64,000 nt of DNA from Methylococcaceae bacterium. GTDB lineage: Bacteria > Pseudomonadota > Gammaproteobacteria > Methylococcales > Methylomonadaceae. The stretch spans positions 62,001-126,000 of the forward strand of contig JAKIUK010000001.1 of the NCBI GenBank assembly GCA_021647585.1, given 5' to 3'. Position numbers and translations under genes: made by a program. The notes under the pieces were generated by a model. The model made no database searches. It had not been told where the DNA came from and saw nothing but the letters and a program-made list of their open reading frames with translations. Shown here one piece after another: positions 27,496 through 38,737 of the stretch; the first letter of the stretch is position 1, and each line of letters starts with the position of its first letter.

Positions 27496-30400
27496 TCAGT
27501 CAAGAGCAATATTTAATTGTACTGATATTTCTTTTAAAAAAGTGACTGCCTGTTCAAAATCATAATCTTCAATTGCTTGCTGAAGACTTTTTGTTTGATT
27601 TGCAGATATTTCATATAAATTTCCTTTTATATTATTTAGAAGGGTGACAGCATCACTGTCACCCTGATTTAGTGATTGGTATAATTTTTCGATTTGTTTT
27701 AACAGTTGTTCTTTCGATAAGCTGACTTTAACGGTACTGACAATTAATGTTTGTTTAAGAAATTTTTCAAACTCGGTCATTAATAGAATAAACTCCTGAG
27801 TAAATAAACTTAGAGCTGTTGCATAGTTATCCAGTGAATTAATGTCTTGTTCCAGCTCAGATGCCAACTGTTGCAGTTTATGTGCACCAATATTTCCTGT
27901 GATACCTTTAATGGTGTGAATAATTCGTTTGGCGGTTTCAATCTGGTTGCTGTCAATAGCATGTTGTAATAGTTGAATATCATTGTGATGATCTTGATGG
28001 AACTCTTTGAGTAGTTTGTAAAAGAGTGATCTATTGCCGCCTATTCTTTTCAGTCCCCATTGCACATTCAGGCTGTCTGAGTAGTCTGGTAATGGGGTCA
28101 AGTCATTCTGATGGCTTAGTATTACAGCATTGCTTGCTTGTGAAATGGAGGGCTGTAACCAGCGCTTAAGTGTTTTGTAGAGTTCATCAGGGTCGATTGG
28201 TTTGGTAATATGCTCGTTCATTCCTGCATTCAGTGATTTTTCCTTATCGCCAACCATGGCATGAGCCGTCATGGCGACGATAGGTAAGTCTTTAAATAGC
28301 GGGTTCTTCCTGATTTCCTGGGTGGCTTGTATACCATTCATCTCAGGCATTTGGATATCCATTAGTACAATGTCAAAAGCAGAGGTACTATCGGTATTCT
28401 GAGTGATTTTATGTAACGCATCCAAACCATTGACGGCTATTTCTACTTTTAAACCGAAAGAATTGAGAATTTCTTTCGCAACCAGTTGATTAACTGAGTT
28501 ATCCTCAACTAATAGAACTGAACCATTTAATAGTTGTGTTACTGGGGGTATTTTTTCAATGGTTTCAATTATCGATGGTTTCATTGCTTTGATAACTGAA
28601 TCAAATAAAGTAGATGGAGTTGCGGGTTTTAGAATAAAGCCATCCAAACCAATGTTTTCTGCTTCTTTAACAACATCCTCCTGAGCATAAGCCGTAACCA
28701 TAATTATGGCAGGTATTTTACTCAACTGGATGTTGCTTTTAATATGTTTAACCGCATCCAGTCCATTAATTTCAGGCATAGACCAGTCCATGAGAATTAA
28801 GTCGAAAGATTTTTCGGATGTTGCTAATGTCGAATACGCTTCTTTTGCACTAGAAACAGTGGTTATCTTAAATGATAGCGAAGCTAATTGATCGCGAAGT
28901 ACATTGCGTGCAGTTTCATTATCGTCAACCACAAGAATACGCAGTCCTCTTAAGTCTGTTTGAAGTAGTTGATGAGGTGTTTTATATTGAGGGTCTAATC
29001 CAAATTCGGCAAAAAAGAAAAAATTACTTCCCTGACCCGGTTCACTTTCAACGCTGATAATGCCATTCATCATTGCAACCAGCTTTTTGCATATTGTCAA
29101 ACCTAAGCCTGTGCCTCCATGTAGGCGAGTCGTAGACGAGTCTGTCTGGAAAAATGAATCAAATAATCTATTTTGTAGATGTGCCGGTATGCCACAGCCT
29201 GTATCTGTTACAGAAAACTTTAAGATTGCTTTGTTTGTGGAAATATTTGCCGGGTGCACTGAGATTTTTATTTCTCCCTGATCAGTAAATTTGACCGCAT
29301 TACTGCATAAGTTGATTAAAATTTGAGTGATACGAGTAGGATCACCAATCAGTATTATAGGTATTATAGGGTCAACATCAAAAATCAATTCGATATTTTT
29401 TTCTTCACATTCAAGGCGAAATAGATCAGCTAAATTTTCAAATAGAGTGTCCAGTTGAAAGTTGACGGATTCAAGATGTAATTTACCGGCTTCAATTTTA
29501 GAAAAATCAAGTATGTCATTAATAATGGTTAACAATGACTGACTGGCAGCCTGTATTTTTTTAATATAATTGCGCTGCTGGGAAGTTAAGTTCGTTTTTA
29601 AAGCTAAATAGCCCAGACCTATAATTGCATTCATAGGGGTACGTATCTCATGGCTCATGTTAGACAAGAAGTCACTTTTAAACTGACTGGCTTTTTCTGC
29701 GGACTGTTTGGCTTTTGCCAGCTCAATTTCAGCTTGCTTGTTTTCTGTAATATCGAAAATGGCGCCTTGTAGATAGAGTGGTTGGTTTTGCTTATCATAT
29801 ATGACAGTGCCTTTTTCATGCAGCCAACGTATAGATTGGTCTTTGTGGATAATTCGGTATTCAATGGTAAAAGACTGGTGGTTTTTGATTGCAGTTTTTA
29901 CGTTTTCCAATACTCTTTGTTCATCATCTGGGTGAGTGATTATAGAAAGGCTCAGTTTGTTGTTGGTAAAATCGCTGGATGGATAGCCGCTATTGGATTC
30001 GATTTCATCAGTTATAAAAAATAGTTTCCATTTACTTTCATATATATATTGATAAAAGGTACTGGGAATATTGTGGATTAATGAGCTAAATTGCTGCTCA
30101 CGTTGTTTAAGTTTTTGTTCTGCTATTTTTCGTTCCGTAATATCTGTACGAATTGCGATATATTGATATAACTTTTTCTGCGTATTGAACAGGCCGAGTA
30201 TGGTGCTATCCACCCAGTATAAGGAACCATCCTTGGTCTTGTTGCAAATCTCATGGCGCCATGGAATTCCCTTTGATGCTTGATTAAACATTTCTTGCCA
30301 TAAAGATTCAGGGTGTACACCTGAGTTCAATAATCGATGATTTTGACCAATAAGTTCTTCTCTGCTATATCCGCTAATGCGGCATAATCGGTCATTGGCA

Positions 30401-32517
30401 TAAGTAATATTTCCCTTTACATCAGTCATAGCAACAATGGAAGAAGAATCCAATGCAAATTTTTGTTGTTCCAGAGCAGTTTGAATTTTTTTTCGTTCGG
30501 TAATGTTTTGCTGTGTGCCTAAAGCACGAGTTGCTTTGCCTTTTTTATCGGTACAGACAACTGAACCTATCGAACGAATATGAAGATAGTGTCCAGATTT
30601 ATGGCGTAACCTGAATTCATGTTCATATTGCTGGGAACAATTTCTGATGGCTTGTGCTAAAAAATTTAAAGCGAAATTTTTATCTTCAGGGTGTAACAGG
30701 TTTTCCCAGGTTAAATGTGTTGTTTCAAGCTGCTCTTGTTTATAACCCAGCATTTCTGCATAGCCGGGGCTGAAATAGACGTCGTCGGTTGTTAAATCCC
30801 AGTCCCACAAGCCTTCTTTTGAGGCATGCATTGCCAGTTGAAATCGCTCCTCGCTAAGTCGAAGCGCTTCTTTTTGTCTACGAATCTGCCATACCCAAAG
30901 GCTAAAAATCAGAAAAATAAACAGAGTGATAGCAGAAACCTGCCATAACAATGTGTTGTTAATAGTATGCTCGTAACGTATGGAAAACCATTTCTTCTTA
31001 AAGGCATTTTTTTCTCTTGGAGTGATGGTATTCAGTGTTTGCTGGATCATAGGAATGAGTTCAGGCCAGTCTTTACGCACAGCAAATGCCAGATCATTGC
31101 TGAATGGGGTTGGGGCAGCTACTTTTATGTTAGTGATGCCGGTTTGTAAAATTATATGGCTCGTTGCAGCCAGGTTTCCCATGTAGGCATCCGCTTTACC
31201 CAGTAAAAGTGAAGACAAGGCTTGTTCAGTATTATCAACAAGCACAAGATTTATATTTGGGAATTTCGCTTTTAAAATTTCATGGTTGGCATAATTTCTT
31301 TCCACGACTAATTTTTTATCTATTATTTCAGATAACCCCGTGATTAACTCTGCATCATTTCGAGTAAAAATCACGTAAGGAAATTTAAGGTAGGGTCTAG
31401 TGAAATTAAGATATTTCTCTCGTTCCGGTGTTTTTGAAACGGCTGGCAAGACGTCAATTTCTTTTGCTTTTATTTTGTCGATCACCTGTTTCCAGGTCAA
31501 CTCGGGGTTAAATTGCGTTTTTATGGAGAGTGATTTTTCAAGATAGGCAACATATTCTGAGGCAATGCCTTGGTAAGTTTTTTTGTAAGGGTCTATATAT
31601 TCAATCGGAGCCCAAGCCGGATCAATTCCGATGCGGATGCTTTGGTGTGCTTTTAACCATGATTTTTGTATGGCGTTGAGCTTTACGCTGGGTGTATTTT
31701 TGCTAATAGCACCAAAATTGATCCATTTTCGAAGGATTGCTCTGTGTTTTTTGTTAGAAATCGTGTCCAGTCCTTTTTGCATGATGCTATGTAACAGGCG
31801 CCAGTCCTTACGGATTGCGAATGCTAATTTAGATTTTTCTGCAGGTAGACGGTTATCGATTCTAAGATTGGTTAATAAATCCTGTTCCATAATATGACTG
31901 ATGACGGCTAGATTTCCTACATAGGCATCAGCATTTCCTAAAGAAAGTGCTTGTAAGGCGTCTTGGTTGGACTTAACAAACAGGAAGGTTATGTCCTGGA
32001 CATTGTTTTTAAGTAGTTCATGAATATAGGTTCCTTTAGGCAAAGCTACAGTTTTACCAACCAGATCTGATAATGAATTAATCGAATTTTGCTGTTTACG
32101 GCTAACGAAAACAGTGTCTATTTCTATATAAGGTGTAGTGAAGTTGAGATATTGTTGTCTTTCTTTAGAGATAGATGCACAAGCAAGCATGTCCAATTCA
32201 TGAGATTTAACGGCATTAATGACGTTTTTCCATATGTCTGGCGTTATTTTAAACTGGACATCCAATATTACTGAGAGTATTTTTAGATAGTCGGATGCAA
32301 TACCTTGATGGTTATTAGCATTGTCAACAAAATCAAAAGGGGGCCAGTTTTGATCAACACCTACTTTAATTATGGGATGCTTTAGCAACCAGGCTTGTTC
32401 TTCATCTGTTAAGTTGAGTTGGTTAGGCGTAGAAAACAATAGACTAGAAAATAAAAAAAGATAGGGAAGTAGAATCCAGTATTTAAATATAAATTTCAAT
32501 AATATTGGTTGAGGCAT
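27496..32517 (-). CDS. BvgS-like hybrid sensor histidine kinase
   Basis: 1673 residues. Signal/membrane segment (about 10-30), two periplasmic solute-binding (SBP_bac_3) domains (about 50-270 and 290-515), and one membrane helix near 522-545. Three PAS domains follow with PAC ends ([25 protein letters not shown]). Then comes HisKA with the phospho-His in [14 protein letters not shown], an ATPase domain with DTGCGIP and [11 protein letters not shown], two receiver domains with [10 protein letters not shown] and [10 protein letters not shown], and an HPt domain with [13 protein letters not shown] full four-step phosphorelay is thus encoded in one chain. It likely senses an amino-acid-like or small solute in the periplasm. 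It starts 2 bp after the HD-GYP regulator. Confidence 0.93.
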   Translation of the reverse strand: MPQPILLKFIFKYWILLPYLFLFSSLLFSTPNQLNLTDEEQAWLLKHPIIKVGVDQNWPPFDFVDNANNHQGIASDYLKILSVILDVQFKITPDIWKNVINAVKSHELDMLACASISKERQQYLNFTTPYIEIDTVFVSRKQQNSINSLSDLVGKTVALPKGTYIHELLKNNVQDITFLFVKSNQDALQALSLGNADAYVGNLAVISHIMEQDLLTNLRIDNRLPAEKSKLAFAIRKDWRLLHSIMQKGLDTISNKKHRAILRKWINFGAISKNTPSVKLNAIQKSWLKAHQSIRIGIDPAWAPIEYIDPYKKTYQGIASEYVAYLEKSLSIKTQFNPELTWKQVIDKIKAKEIDVLPAVSKTPEREKYLNFTRPYLKFPYVIFTRNDAELITGLSEIIDKKLVVERNYANHEILKAKFPNINLVLVDNTEQALSSLLLGKADAYMGNLAATSHIILQTGITNIKVAAPTPFSNDLAFAVRKDWPELIPMIQQTLNTITPREKNAFKKKWFSIRYEHTINNTLLWQVSAITLFIFLIFSLWVWQIRRQKEALRLSEERFQLAMHASKEGLWDWDLTTDDVYFSPGYAEMLGYKQEQLETTHLTWENLLHPEDKNFALNFLAQAIRNCSQQYEHEFRLRHKSGHYLHIRSIGSVVCTDKKGKATRALGTQQNITERKKIQTALEQQKFALDSSSIVAMTDVKGNITYANDRLCRISGYSREELIGQNHRLLNSGVHPESLWQEMFNQASKGIPWRHEICNKTKDGSLYWVDSTILGLFNTQKKLYQYIAIRTDITERKIAEQKLKQREQQFSSLIHNIPSTFYQYIYESKWKLFFITDEIESNSGYPSSDFTNNKLSLSIITHPDDEQRVLENVKTAIKNHQSFTIEYRIIHKDQSIRWLHEKGTVIYDKQNQPLYLQGAIFDITENKQAEIELAKAKQSAEKASQFKSDFLSNMSHEIRTPMNAIIGLGYLALKTNLTSQQRNYIKKIQAASQSLLTIINDILDFSKIEAGKLHLESVNFQLDTLFENLADLFRLECEEKNIELIFDVDPIIPIILIGDPTRITQILINLCSNAVKFTDQGEIKISVHPANISTNKAILKFSVTDTGCGIPAHLQNRLFDSFFQTDSSTTRLHGGTGLGLTICKKLVAMMNGIISVESEPGQGSNFFFFAEFGLDPQYKTPHQLLQTDLRGLRILVVDDNETARNVLRDQLASLSFKITTVSSAKEAYSTLATSEKSFDLILMDWSMPEINGLDAVKHIKSNIQLSKIPAIIMVTAYAQEDVVKEAENIGLDGFILKPATPSTLFDSVIKAMKPSIIETIEKIPPVTQLLNGSVLLVEDNSVNQLVAKEILNSFGLKVEIAVNGLDALHKITQNTDSTSAFDIVLMDIQMPEMNGIQATQEIRKNPLFKDLPIVAMTAHAMVGDKEKSLNAGMNEHITKPIDPDELYKTLKRWLQPSISQASNAVILSHQNDLTPLPDYSDSLNVQWGLKRIGGNRSLFYKLLKEFHQDHHNDIQLLQHAIDSNQIETAKRIIHTIKGITGNIGAHKLQQLASELEQDINSLDNYATALSLFTQEFILLMTEFEKFLKQTLIVSTVKVSLSKEQLLKQIEKLYQSLNQGDSDAVTLLNNIKGNLYEISANQTKSLQQAIEDYDFEQAVTFLKEISVQLNIALD

Positions 32518-32519
32518 AA

Positions 32520-33608
32520 TTAATCAGGTAAAACAGCATTAAAATGCTGGGTGATTGCTTTAAATTCAGATTCTATTTCGATAAAGGCATTCACCATGTC
32601 GGGATCGAAATGAAGTCCTTTTTGCTGGTTTATATAATCAACGGCGTCCTTATGACTGAATGCGGGTTTATATACTCTTTTATTGACTAATGCATCATAA
32701 ACATCAGCGAGAGCCATGAGTCTGGCACTGATAGGTATTTGATTACCCTTCAAACCCTTTGGGTAGCCGCTGCCATCCCATTTTTCCTGATGTGCATAAG
32801 CAATTTCTCGTGCAAACGTTAAAAACGATGAGCTGCCAGAAAGTTTTTCAGCCTTGCTGATGGCATCTCCTCCATAAATCGTGTGCTTTTGCATTTCCAG
32901 CGTTTCTTCAGCGGTTAATTTACCCGGTTTTTTCAGGATGTGATCTGGAACAGCGATTTTACCTATATCATGTAACGGAGCTGATTTAAAAAGTATCTCT
33001 ATGGTTTTATCATCAAGAAAGGATTGATATTTGGGGTGTGTTTGTAACTTTTGAGCCAGCAATTTGACAAATTGTTGGGTACGTTGAATATGCTCACCTG
33101 TTTCCTGATCTCTGGCTTCCGCCAGCAGACTCAGGCTATAAATGGCCGCTTCTTGAGTCAATTCTATTTCGTGAGTGCGTTCACGCACTTTTTGTTCAAG
33201 AAATTGATTTTGTTTTTCTAGGGCTTTCCTTGTCTTTAATAGTGACAAATGCGTTTTTATCCGTGCTTTTACCGTAGCAGGGGTAATGGGTTTGCATATA
33301 AAATCTACAGCGCCAAAATCAAAGGCTTTAGCCTCTGCCTCCTGATCCGTTTTCCCAGTCAGAAAAATAATGGGGATAGATGTCCATAATGGATTTTTTT
33401 TAATTTTTATACAGGTTTGGTAGCCATCCATGTCTGGCATCATAATATCCAGAAGAATCAAATCAGGTTGATTGCTTTTAATTCTTGTTAAAGCCTGTTC
33501 TCCACTTTTAGCAATATAGAGTTTGTATTTATCTTTAAGTAGATCTACTAGAACATTGATATAAAACCTTTCGTCATCAACAATGAGAATGTTAGAATTT
33601 TTTTTCAT
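32520..33608 (-). CDS. Response regulator with HD-GYP c-di-GMP phosphodiesterase domain
   Basis: 362 residues. REC domain (about 1-120) with acceptor Asp in [13 protein letters not shown]. An HD-GYP domain (about 165-350) follows with [34 protein letters not shown] and [14 protein letters not shown]; all metal-binding and GYP residues are present. The enzyme hydrolyses c-di-GMP. It is the first gene of the three-gene signalling operon and its ATG sits next to miniature-element DNA on the 5' side, so the operon promoter lies close to or inside that element. It acts opposite to the GGDEF domain encoded last in the operon. Confidence 0.92.
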   Translation of the reverse strand: MKKNSNILIVDDERFYINVLVDLLKDKYKLYIAKSGEQALTRIKSNQPDLILLDIMMPDMDGYQTCIKIKKNPLWTSIPIIFLTGKTDQEAEAKAFDFGAVDFICKPITPATVKARIKTHLSLLKTRKALEKQNQFLEQKVRERTHEIELTQEAAIYSLSLLAEARDQETGEHIQRTQQFVKLLAQKLQTHPKYQSFLDDKTIEILFKSAPLHDIGKIAVPDHILKKPGKLTAEETLEMQKHTIYGGDAISKAEKLSGSSSFLTFAREIAYAHQEKWDGSGYPKGLKGNQIPISARLMALADVYDALVNKRVYKPAFSHKDAVDYINQQKGLHFDPDMVNAFIEIESEFKAITQHFNAVLPD

Positions 33609-33632
33609 ATCAACTATTGTGTTAATTTTGGT

Positions 33633-33798
33633 CTAGGAGGCTGTCCGAGAATAGAAACCGTAGCGAGGGAAAGGTATTTTGAGTCAGGTTTTTCGTTCAT
33701 TTGAGGCGAATAATGGGTTATTTAACGAAAATGAACGGAGAATCTGGCCAAAATAGCTTTTCCGCAGTAGGTTTTTCTATTCTCGGACAGCCTCCTAG
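33633..33798. repeat. Foldback MITE with IS5-type target duplication
   Basis: Perfect 21-bp terminal inverted repeats, GAGGCTGTCCGAGAATAGAAA at 33637-33657 and its complement at 33774-33794, flanked by CTAG on both sides (33633-33636 and 33795-33798). The inner halves are also imperfectly complementary, so the whole element folds back. CTAG fits the 4-bp YTAR duplications of IS5-type elements. It lies just upstream of the HD-GYP regulator gene. Confidence 0.75.
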
Positions 33799-33802
33799 GT
33801 CC

Positions 33803-33952
33803 TTAATTCTACTTTGTCAGATTATAAATGTAGGGTGCGTTGCACGCACCTAAATTATTTTATATCCTTCCATTGCCGAAAGGGTGCGTACAACGCACCC
33901 TACGAAGATATTTTTGTAGAGTATCCATTCAAATGAGACAAAGTGGAATTAA
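33803..33952. repeat. TTAATTCTACTTTGTC-type MITE, copy 2
   Basis: 150 bp, ends TTAATTCTACTTTGTC and GACAAAGTGGAATTAA. Internal GTAGGGTGCGTTGCACGCAC and GGGTGCGTACAACGCACCC palindromes. It lies 4 bp from the foldback element, so the two insertions are tandem. Confidence 0.75.
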
Positions 33953-34159
33953 CTAAGGAACGAGTATGAAATTGAGGTCGTATCCATATAAACGAGTATA
34001 GTTGGGTTGTTATAAAAAACAGTTTATTTCTGGGGGTTTATTGATTTTAAAAAAGAACGAGATGTTAAGTTGACAGATGCATGGATGCGTGATAGTAAGT
34101 GAGTTGATAGAAGTTAGCTGTTAGTTGAATCTGTTATTTAACAATGTTTTCTTATGCGG

Positions 34160-34177
34160 AACACAGTTTTCTGTGTT
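34160..34177 (+). promoter_or_regulatory. Hairpin just before the HD-GYP gene
   Basis: AACACAG-TTTT-CTGTGTT, a perfect 7-bp stem with a 4-base loop, followed by AAAAAGGGGACGGGG and then ATG 34202. The run of A and G argues against a terminator in this direction. It could affect access to the ribosome binding site. Upstream, TTGACA at 34070-34075 with a weak TAGTAA 17 bases later may be the promoter. The remaining 33953-34069 shows no gene. Confidence 0.3.
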
Positions 34178-34201
34178 AAAAAGGGGACGGGGTGAGTCGA
34201 T

Positions 34202-35434
34202 ATGTCAACATTTAAAATAAATCTCCATGAAACTATTTTTTTCTTGTCGGATGCACTTAATCTGGTTGCAGGCAATCAAATAGATCATGGAAAACGCGTT
34301 GCGTTCATGGTGGCAGAATGTGCTTTAGCTCTTAAATGGGATAGAAAAAGAATTGACGATTTATTTCTGGCTGCCATATTGCATGATTGTGGAGTATCCA
34401 AAACAGCGGTTTATGAACGGCTGGTAAATTTTGAAGGTAAGAATGCTGGAAATCATTGTTCAAGAGGCGAGAAATTATTAAAGGCCTCTCCTCCATTGGC
34501 CTATTTATCGGATTGTATTTTACATCACCATGTAGACTGGGTTGATCTTAAAGGTATAGATTTACCTGATAAGGTAAAAATGGGTGCCAATTGTATCTAT
34601 TTGCTGGATAGGGTAGACCTTTTGGCATTGGATTACCTTCGCATAGATAGTAATATTCTGGCAAGTAAAGAACATATTCGGAAAAAAATATTTGAAAAAA
34701 GAGATACTTGGTTTCATCCTCAATTAGTTGATACTTTTTTAGAAATTTCAAAGCCTGAAGCCTTTTGGCTGGCTTTAGAGAAAGGGCATAACTCGGGATA
34801 TGCCCGTTCCTGGATCGAACATGATTTAATGAGTGAAATCGATTTTATCGATTTAAAAAGCATCGTGATGATTTATTCCCGTATCGTTGATGAAAAAAGT
34901 TACTTTACAAAACAGCATTCTGAGGGCGTGGGGTGTTTATCCCGCTATTTGGGAGAGTTGATGGGTTTATCAGAGCATATTTGCGATAAATTAGAAATAG
35001 CAGGTCTATTGCATGATTTAGGTAAGCTAAGGGTTCCAGATCATATTCTGGATAAGCCGGATCGATTGACTGAATCAGAGTTACTGGTGATGCAACGTCA
35101 TAGTTATGACACTTATGACATCATTAAAGACATTAAAGGTTTTGAAGAAATTTCAGTCTGGGCTTCACAACATCATGAGCGTAATGATGGCAGTGGCTAT
35201 CCCTATCGTTGCAGTAAAGAGGATCTGTCTCTGGAAGCAAGAATTATTGCTTTAGCCGATGTGTTCCAAAGTCTCGCACAAAACAGACCACACCGAGAGA
35301 AGTTAAAGCCAGAAGAAATTTTGAGTATGTTAAAGAAACAAGGGAATAAAGGAAAACTGGATAAGGATGTGATTTTAATGGTTGAGAAAAATCTGGCTGG
35401 ATGTTGGCAAGCTGCCAAACCTGTTGGTTGTTAG
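34202..35434 (+). CDS. Protein with two HD domains, C-terminal HD-GYP phosphodiesterase
   Basis: 410 residues. The N-terminal half has a first HD-like domain (AAILHDCGVSK near residue 60, HHHVDW near 103). The C-terminal half has a complete HD-GYP domain: LLHDLGKLRVPDHIL, QRHSYDTYDI, QHHERNDGSGYPY and ADVFQSLAQNRPHR. No receiver domain is present, so it is not a direct response regulator. It should hydrolyse c-di-GMP in the cytoplasm, with the first HD possibly structural. It faces away from the three-gene signalling operon and may act in the same circuit. A C-terminal stretch of about 40 residues has no assigned role. Confidence 0.9.
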   Translation: MSTFKINLHETIFFLSDALNLVAGNQIDHGKRVAFMVAECALALKWDRKRIDDLFLAAILHDCGVSKTAVYERLVNFEGKNAGNHCSRGEKLLKASPPLAYLSDCILHHHVDWVDLKGIDLPDKVKMGANCIYLLDRVDLLALDYLRIDSNILASKEHIRKKIFEKRDTWFHPQLVDTFLEISKPEAFWLALEKGHNSGYARSWIEHDLMSEIDFIDLKSIVMIYSRIVDEKSYFTKQHSEGVGCLSRYLGELMGLSEHICDKLEIAGLLHDLGKLRVPDHILDKPDRLTESELLVMQRHSYDTYDIIKDIKGFEEISVWASQHHERNDGSGYPYRCSKEDLSLEARIIALADVFQSLAQNRPHREKLKPEEILSMLKKQGNKGKLDKDVILMVEKNLAGCWQAAKPVGC

Positions 35435-35520
35435 GTTCGATAGACACAAAAAAAATAGATTGATAGCAGTATAGGATTAGTGTTAGCATTGGGCTTCTCG
35501 TTCCTATAATTCCTGTTATT

Positions 35521-35995
35521 ATGACTCGTGTTATTACTAATATAAAAATACTACTTTTTTTTATACTTTTTTGTCATTCAGCGGGGGTATTTGCAATGTC
35601 TATTTTTAGTAAAAATATTATGTTTTCAGAAGTTACTGGTAAAGTTACTTTAGGAGGTAAGCTTGTTCAAGGTGCTGAAATAGAACAAATTTACCGATGG
35701 TCTTGGGATAGCAATGAAGTAATGGATAAAGCAATAACTAATGAAAATGGAGAGTTTAGATTTAAACAAAAAACAAAAGCAGGGGGGGGCGTCTAAATTT
35801 TTGCCTCATGAACCAGTTATTTTTCAGAAAATAACGATTCAATATAAAGGCCATAAATACATTGCTTGGCAACATACCAAACATAATTATGATGATTTAG
35901 GGGAATTAAAAGGCAAGCGATTGATAATGAATTGTGAGTTGTCCAATGAAGTAAAAGATGATGGTGTTTATTTTGGAATTTGTAAAATTAACTGA
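35521..35995 (+). pseudogene. DUF6795-like exported protein, frameshifted at a G8 tract
   Basis: Two overlapping frames form one protein. The first (35521-35796) has a signal peptide (ending GVFA) and SEVTGKVTLGGKLVQGAEI. The second (open through 35741-35995) has FLPHEPVIFQKITIQYKGH and ends in FGICKIN. They meet at eight G bases (35782-35789); with seven, the frame would read KAGGASKFLPHEP without interruption. The joined product resembles DUF6795 proteins, which I know from type VI secretion lipase clusters. A beta-sandwich with a TNENGEF motif is suggested. It lies 37 bp before a class 3 lipase gene. Sequencing error, decay and phase variation are all possible. Confidence 0.65.
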
Positions 35996-36032
35996 TAATT
36001 AGCATATTTACTTAAAGAATAGAGCTTTCACT

Positions 36033-37175
36033 ATGAATAAATTAACACCTAAGCAAGCCGCACAGTTAGCCAATGAGGTCTATAACGTTAGAGACGAGAG
36101 GGATTGGCTAGATACAAAAGAAAGGTATTCTCAAACAACGGTACCCGCTCTTTCAGGTTTTCAATTAAATCCAACTCGAGGTGTTGGTCAATCGGGTTGG
36201 GGGCAGAAATCGGGGTTTGTTTATATGGCGCAAAGAGGTGTGGCAAATGAACATGTAGTAGCCATAAGAGGAACTGCTTCATTAGCTGATGTTATAACCG
36301 ATGCAAGGGTTAGTTTTGCTCATTCTCCATCAGGATATGTTGTTCACCGAGGATTTTCATTGGGTTTTGAATCTATTAAATCATCTATTGACAGCTATTT
36401 TGAAAACATTAATTCTAGTCAAAGTACTGTGCATGTTTTAGGTCATAGTCTAGGAGGAGCTTTAGCTTGCTTATCAGCAGAGCACCTGAAAAATAAAAAA
36501 TATAATGTTAAGTTATATACTTTTGGTTGTCCTCGAGTAGGAAATACTAGTTATTCCAATTATTTAGATAAATCAATTGGTGTGAAAAATATTTACAGAG
36601 TTTACCATGAAGCAGACCCAGTAAGTATGATACCTTTGTATCCTTTTGTACCAGTATCATGCAGTGATATGGGGCACCAGCTTGCCTGGAGAGGCTACTG
36701 TATTTCACCAGCTGCTCATAAGATGGATAATTACATTACATCTGTGGGCGAATCTAATTGGCAAGGGTTGATGAGTGCTAACAATCTAGATTTCTTTGGT
36801 GCTATGGACAAATGGCTTGAGCAAGTGGGAAATGGAGGAGGAAATATTACAATGTTTTCAAGTTCATGCTTGCGCCAAATACTTAAGGGGTTGAATTGGG
36901 TATTATCTTCAATTGGTACAATTGGAGCTGTTACAACTCAATTTATAGGCTCTGGTGCGGTCATCGTTGCTGATGTATTAGCATATATCTTATATCAGGG
37001 CGTTCTGCTGGGAGGGACGATTGCAAAGTATGTTCAACATATTTTGGTTGCTATAATGAAATTTCTTGGTAGAGCTGTAGAAGACATAGGTAATGTAACG
37101 GTTTATTTTATTCGTTATATTTTAGATATATTTTTTAGAATTATTTCAAATTTCGCCAGACAATCTTTTTTCTGA
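36033..37175 (+). CDS. Class 3 (fungal-type) lipase, possible type VI effector
   Basis: 380 residues, no signal peptide. Lipase_3 core in the first 240 residues: the oxyanion VVAIRGT, the nucleophile elbow HVLGHSLGGALA, an Asp in YRVYHEADPVSMIP and a later His in AAHKMDNY. The C-terminal 100 residues are hydrophobic (about 285-375, rich in I, V and L) and could insert in membranes or bind a delivery partner. A lipid or phospholipid hydrolase. The preceding gene encodes a DUF6795-like exported protein, which suggests an effector and cognate-protein pair. No type VI structural gene is in the window. Composition is AT-rich like its neighbours. Confidence 0.72.
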   Translation: MNKLTPKQAAQLANEVYNVRDERDWLDTKERYSQTTVPALSGFQLNPTRGVGQSGWGQKSGFVYMAQRGVANEHVVAIRGTASLADVITDARVSFAHSPSGYVVHRGFSLGFESIKSSIDSYFENINSSQSTVHVLGHSLGGALACLSAEHLKNKKYNVKLYTFGCPRVGNTSYSNYLDKSIGVKNIYRVYHEADPVSMIPLYPFVPVSCSDMGHQLAWRGYCISPAAHKMDNYITSVGESNWQGLMSANNLDFFGAMDKWLEQVGNGGGNITMFSSSCLRQILKGLNWVLSSIGTIGAVTTQFIGSGAVIVADVLAYILYQGVLLGGTIAKYVQHILVAIMKFLGRAVEDIGNVTVYFIRYILDIFFRIISNFARQSFF

Positions 37176-37231
37176 GCGGGACGGGGTTAGTTATCCTGTC
37201 TAGCCGCAGGTAGAAAGTAAATGCAATGAAA

Positions 37232-37257
37232 TAGGGCTTAGATTTCTCTATGCCCTA
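37232..37257. terminator. Possible bidirectional terminator between lipase and gatB
   Basis: TAGGGC (37232-37237) and GCCCTA (37252-37257) form a 6-bp stem with a 14-base loop between two convergent genes. The T-runs that follow are weak on both strands, so this is tentative. Confidence 0.35.
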
Positions 37258-37296
37258 ATCTGTATTAATTTTATTGTTGGTGGTTTTTTTGCATTG

Positions 37297-38727
37297 TTAT
37301 TTAAGCTTATCCTTTAGCATCTTATTCACTTCGCCAGGGTTAGCTTTCCCTTGTGTTGCTTTCATTGCCTGCCCAACAAAAAAGCCAAAAACTTTGTCTT
37401 TACCACTTAAATATTGCTCGACCTGTTTAGGGTTATCAGCGATTATCTTATCAATAATCGCTTCAATTGCTCCGCTATCAGTGATTTGTTTCAGACCTTG
37501 TTGTTCAATGATTTCATCCGCAGTTGCATCAGACTCCCATAAAACATCAAACACTTGTTTGGCTATTTTCCCTGAGATTGTATTATCTGCTATGCGTTTT
37601 AATAATCCGGCCAGGCGCTGATGACTAATTGGTGTATCGTTAATATCAAGTCCCGCTTTATTGATAGCCCCCAGGAAATTACCTGTTACCCAGTTAGTAC
37701 AGAGTTTGGCTTCACATCCAGATTCTTTAATGACAGCTTCATAAAAATCAGCTAACTGGCGAGATGAGGTTAAGATTGTTGCAGATTCGCCATCCTGTCC
37801 ATATTGTTCTATAAAACGAAGTTTTTTAGCGGTAGGTAATTCAGGTAAATCGGCTTTTACTTGTTTACGTAATTCATCTGTAATTTCAACAGGTAATAAA
37901 TCGGGGTCAGGGAAGTAGCGGTAATCATTTGCTTCTTCTTTACTACGCATGGAGCGCGTTTCATTTTTGTCTGCATCATACAACCGGGTTTCTTGTATTA
38001 CAGTACCGCCTGATTCAATTAAATCCATCTGCCTTTCAACTTCGATGTTAATGGCTTTTTCAACAAATTTAAAAGAGTTAATGTTTTTTAATTCGGCCCT
38101 GGTACCAAATTTTTTTTGACCTTTGGGGCGTATAGACACGTTGGCATCACATCGGAAAGAGCCTTCCTGCATGTTACCATCACAAATATCCAGATACCGT
38201 ACCAGTTCATGGATTTTGCGCATATAGGCAACAGCTTCTTTAGCTGAACGCATATCCGGTTCTGAAACGATTTCCAGTAAGGGGGTGCCTGCACGATTCA
38301 GGTCAATGCCAGTCAATCCATGAAAATCTTCATGTAATGATTTACCGGCATCTTCTTCCAAGTGGGCGCGGGTGACACCAATACGTTTGGTTTTACCATC
38401 GACTTCAATATCCAAATAACCGATACCAACGATGGGCAATTCCATTTGACTGATTTGATAGCCTTTAGGCAGATCAGGGTAAAAATAATTCTTTCTGGCA
38501 AATACCGAATAAGGTGCTATTTCGGCACCTATGGCCATACCAAATTTAACTGCCATACGTACAGCTTCCTGGTTTAGTACAGGTAATACACCTGGAAAAC
38601 CAAGGTCTACAGCGCATGCCTGAGTATTGGGTTCTGCTCCATACGCAGTAGATGCGGCAGAAAATATTTTAGATTTTGTGGCCATCTGGGCGTGAATTTC
38701 CAGACCAATCACTGTTTCCCATTCCAT
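37297..38727 (-). CDS. gatB: Aspartyl/glutamyl-tRNA amidotransferase subunit B
   Basis: 476 residues from ATG 38727, which follows TAAGGAGAAC and starts [14 protein letters not shown], the usual GatB N-terminus. A longer frame to 38799 overlaps gatA and is not needed. The cradle domain has [31 protein letters not shown] and [15 protein letters not shown], and the YqeY-like tail ends KMLKDKLK. GatB is the kinase/transfer part of GatCAB, which amidates Glu-tRNA(Gln) and Asp-tRNA(Asn) in the cytoplasm. It is last in the gatC-gatA-gatB operon, 10 bp after gatA. Confidence 0.97.
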   Translation of the reverse strand: MEWETVIGLEIHAQMATKSKIFSAASTAYGAEPNTQACAVDLGFPGVLPVLNQEAVRMAVKFGMAIGAEIAPYSVFARKNYFYPDLPKGYQISQMELPIVGIGYLDIEVDGKTKRIGVTRAHLEEDAGKSLHEDFHGLTGIDLNRAGTPLLEIVSEPDMRSAKEAVAYMRKIHELVRYLDICDGNMQEGSFRCDANVSIRPKGQKKFGTRAELKNINSFKFVEKAINIEVERQMDLIESGGTVIQETRLYDADKNETRSMRSKEEANDYRYFPDPDLLPVEITDELRKQVKADLPELPTAKKLRFIEQYGQDGESATILTSSRQLADFYEAVIKESGCEAKLCTNWVTGNFLGAINKAGLDINDTPISHQRLAGLLKRIADNTISGKIAKQVFDVLWESDATADEIIEQQGLKQITDSGAIEAIIDKIIADNPKQVEQYLSGKDKVFGFFVGQAMKATQGKANPGEVNKMLKDKLK

Positions 38728-38737
38728 TATGTTCTCC

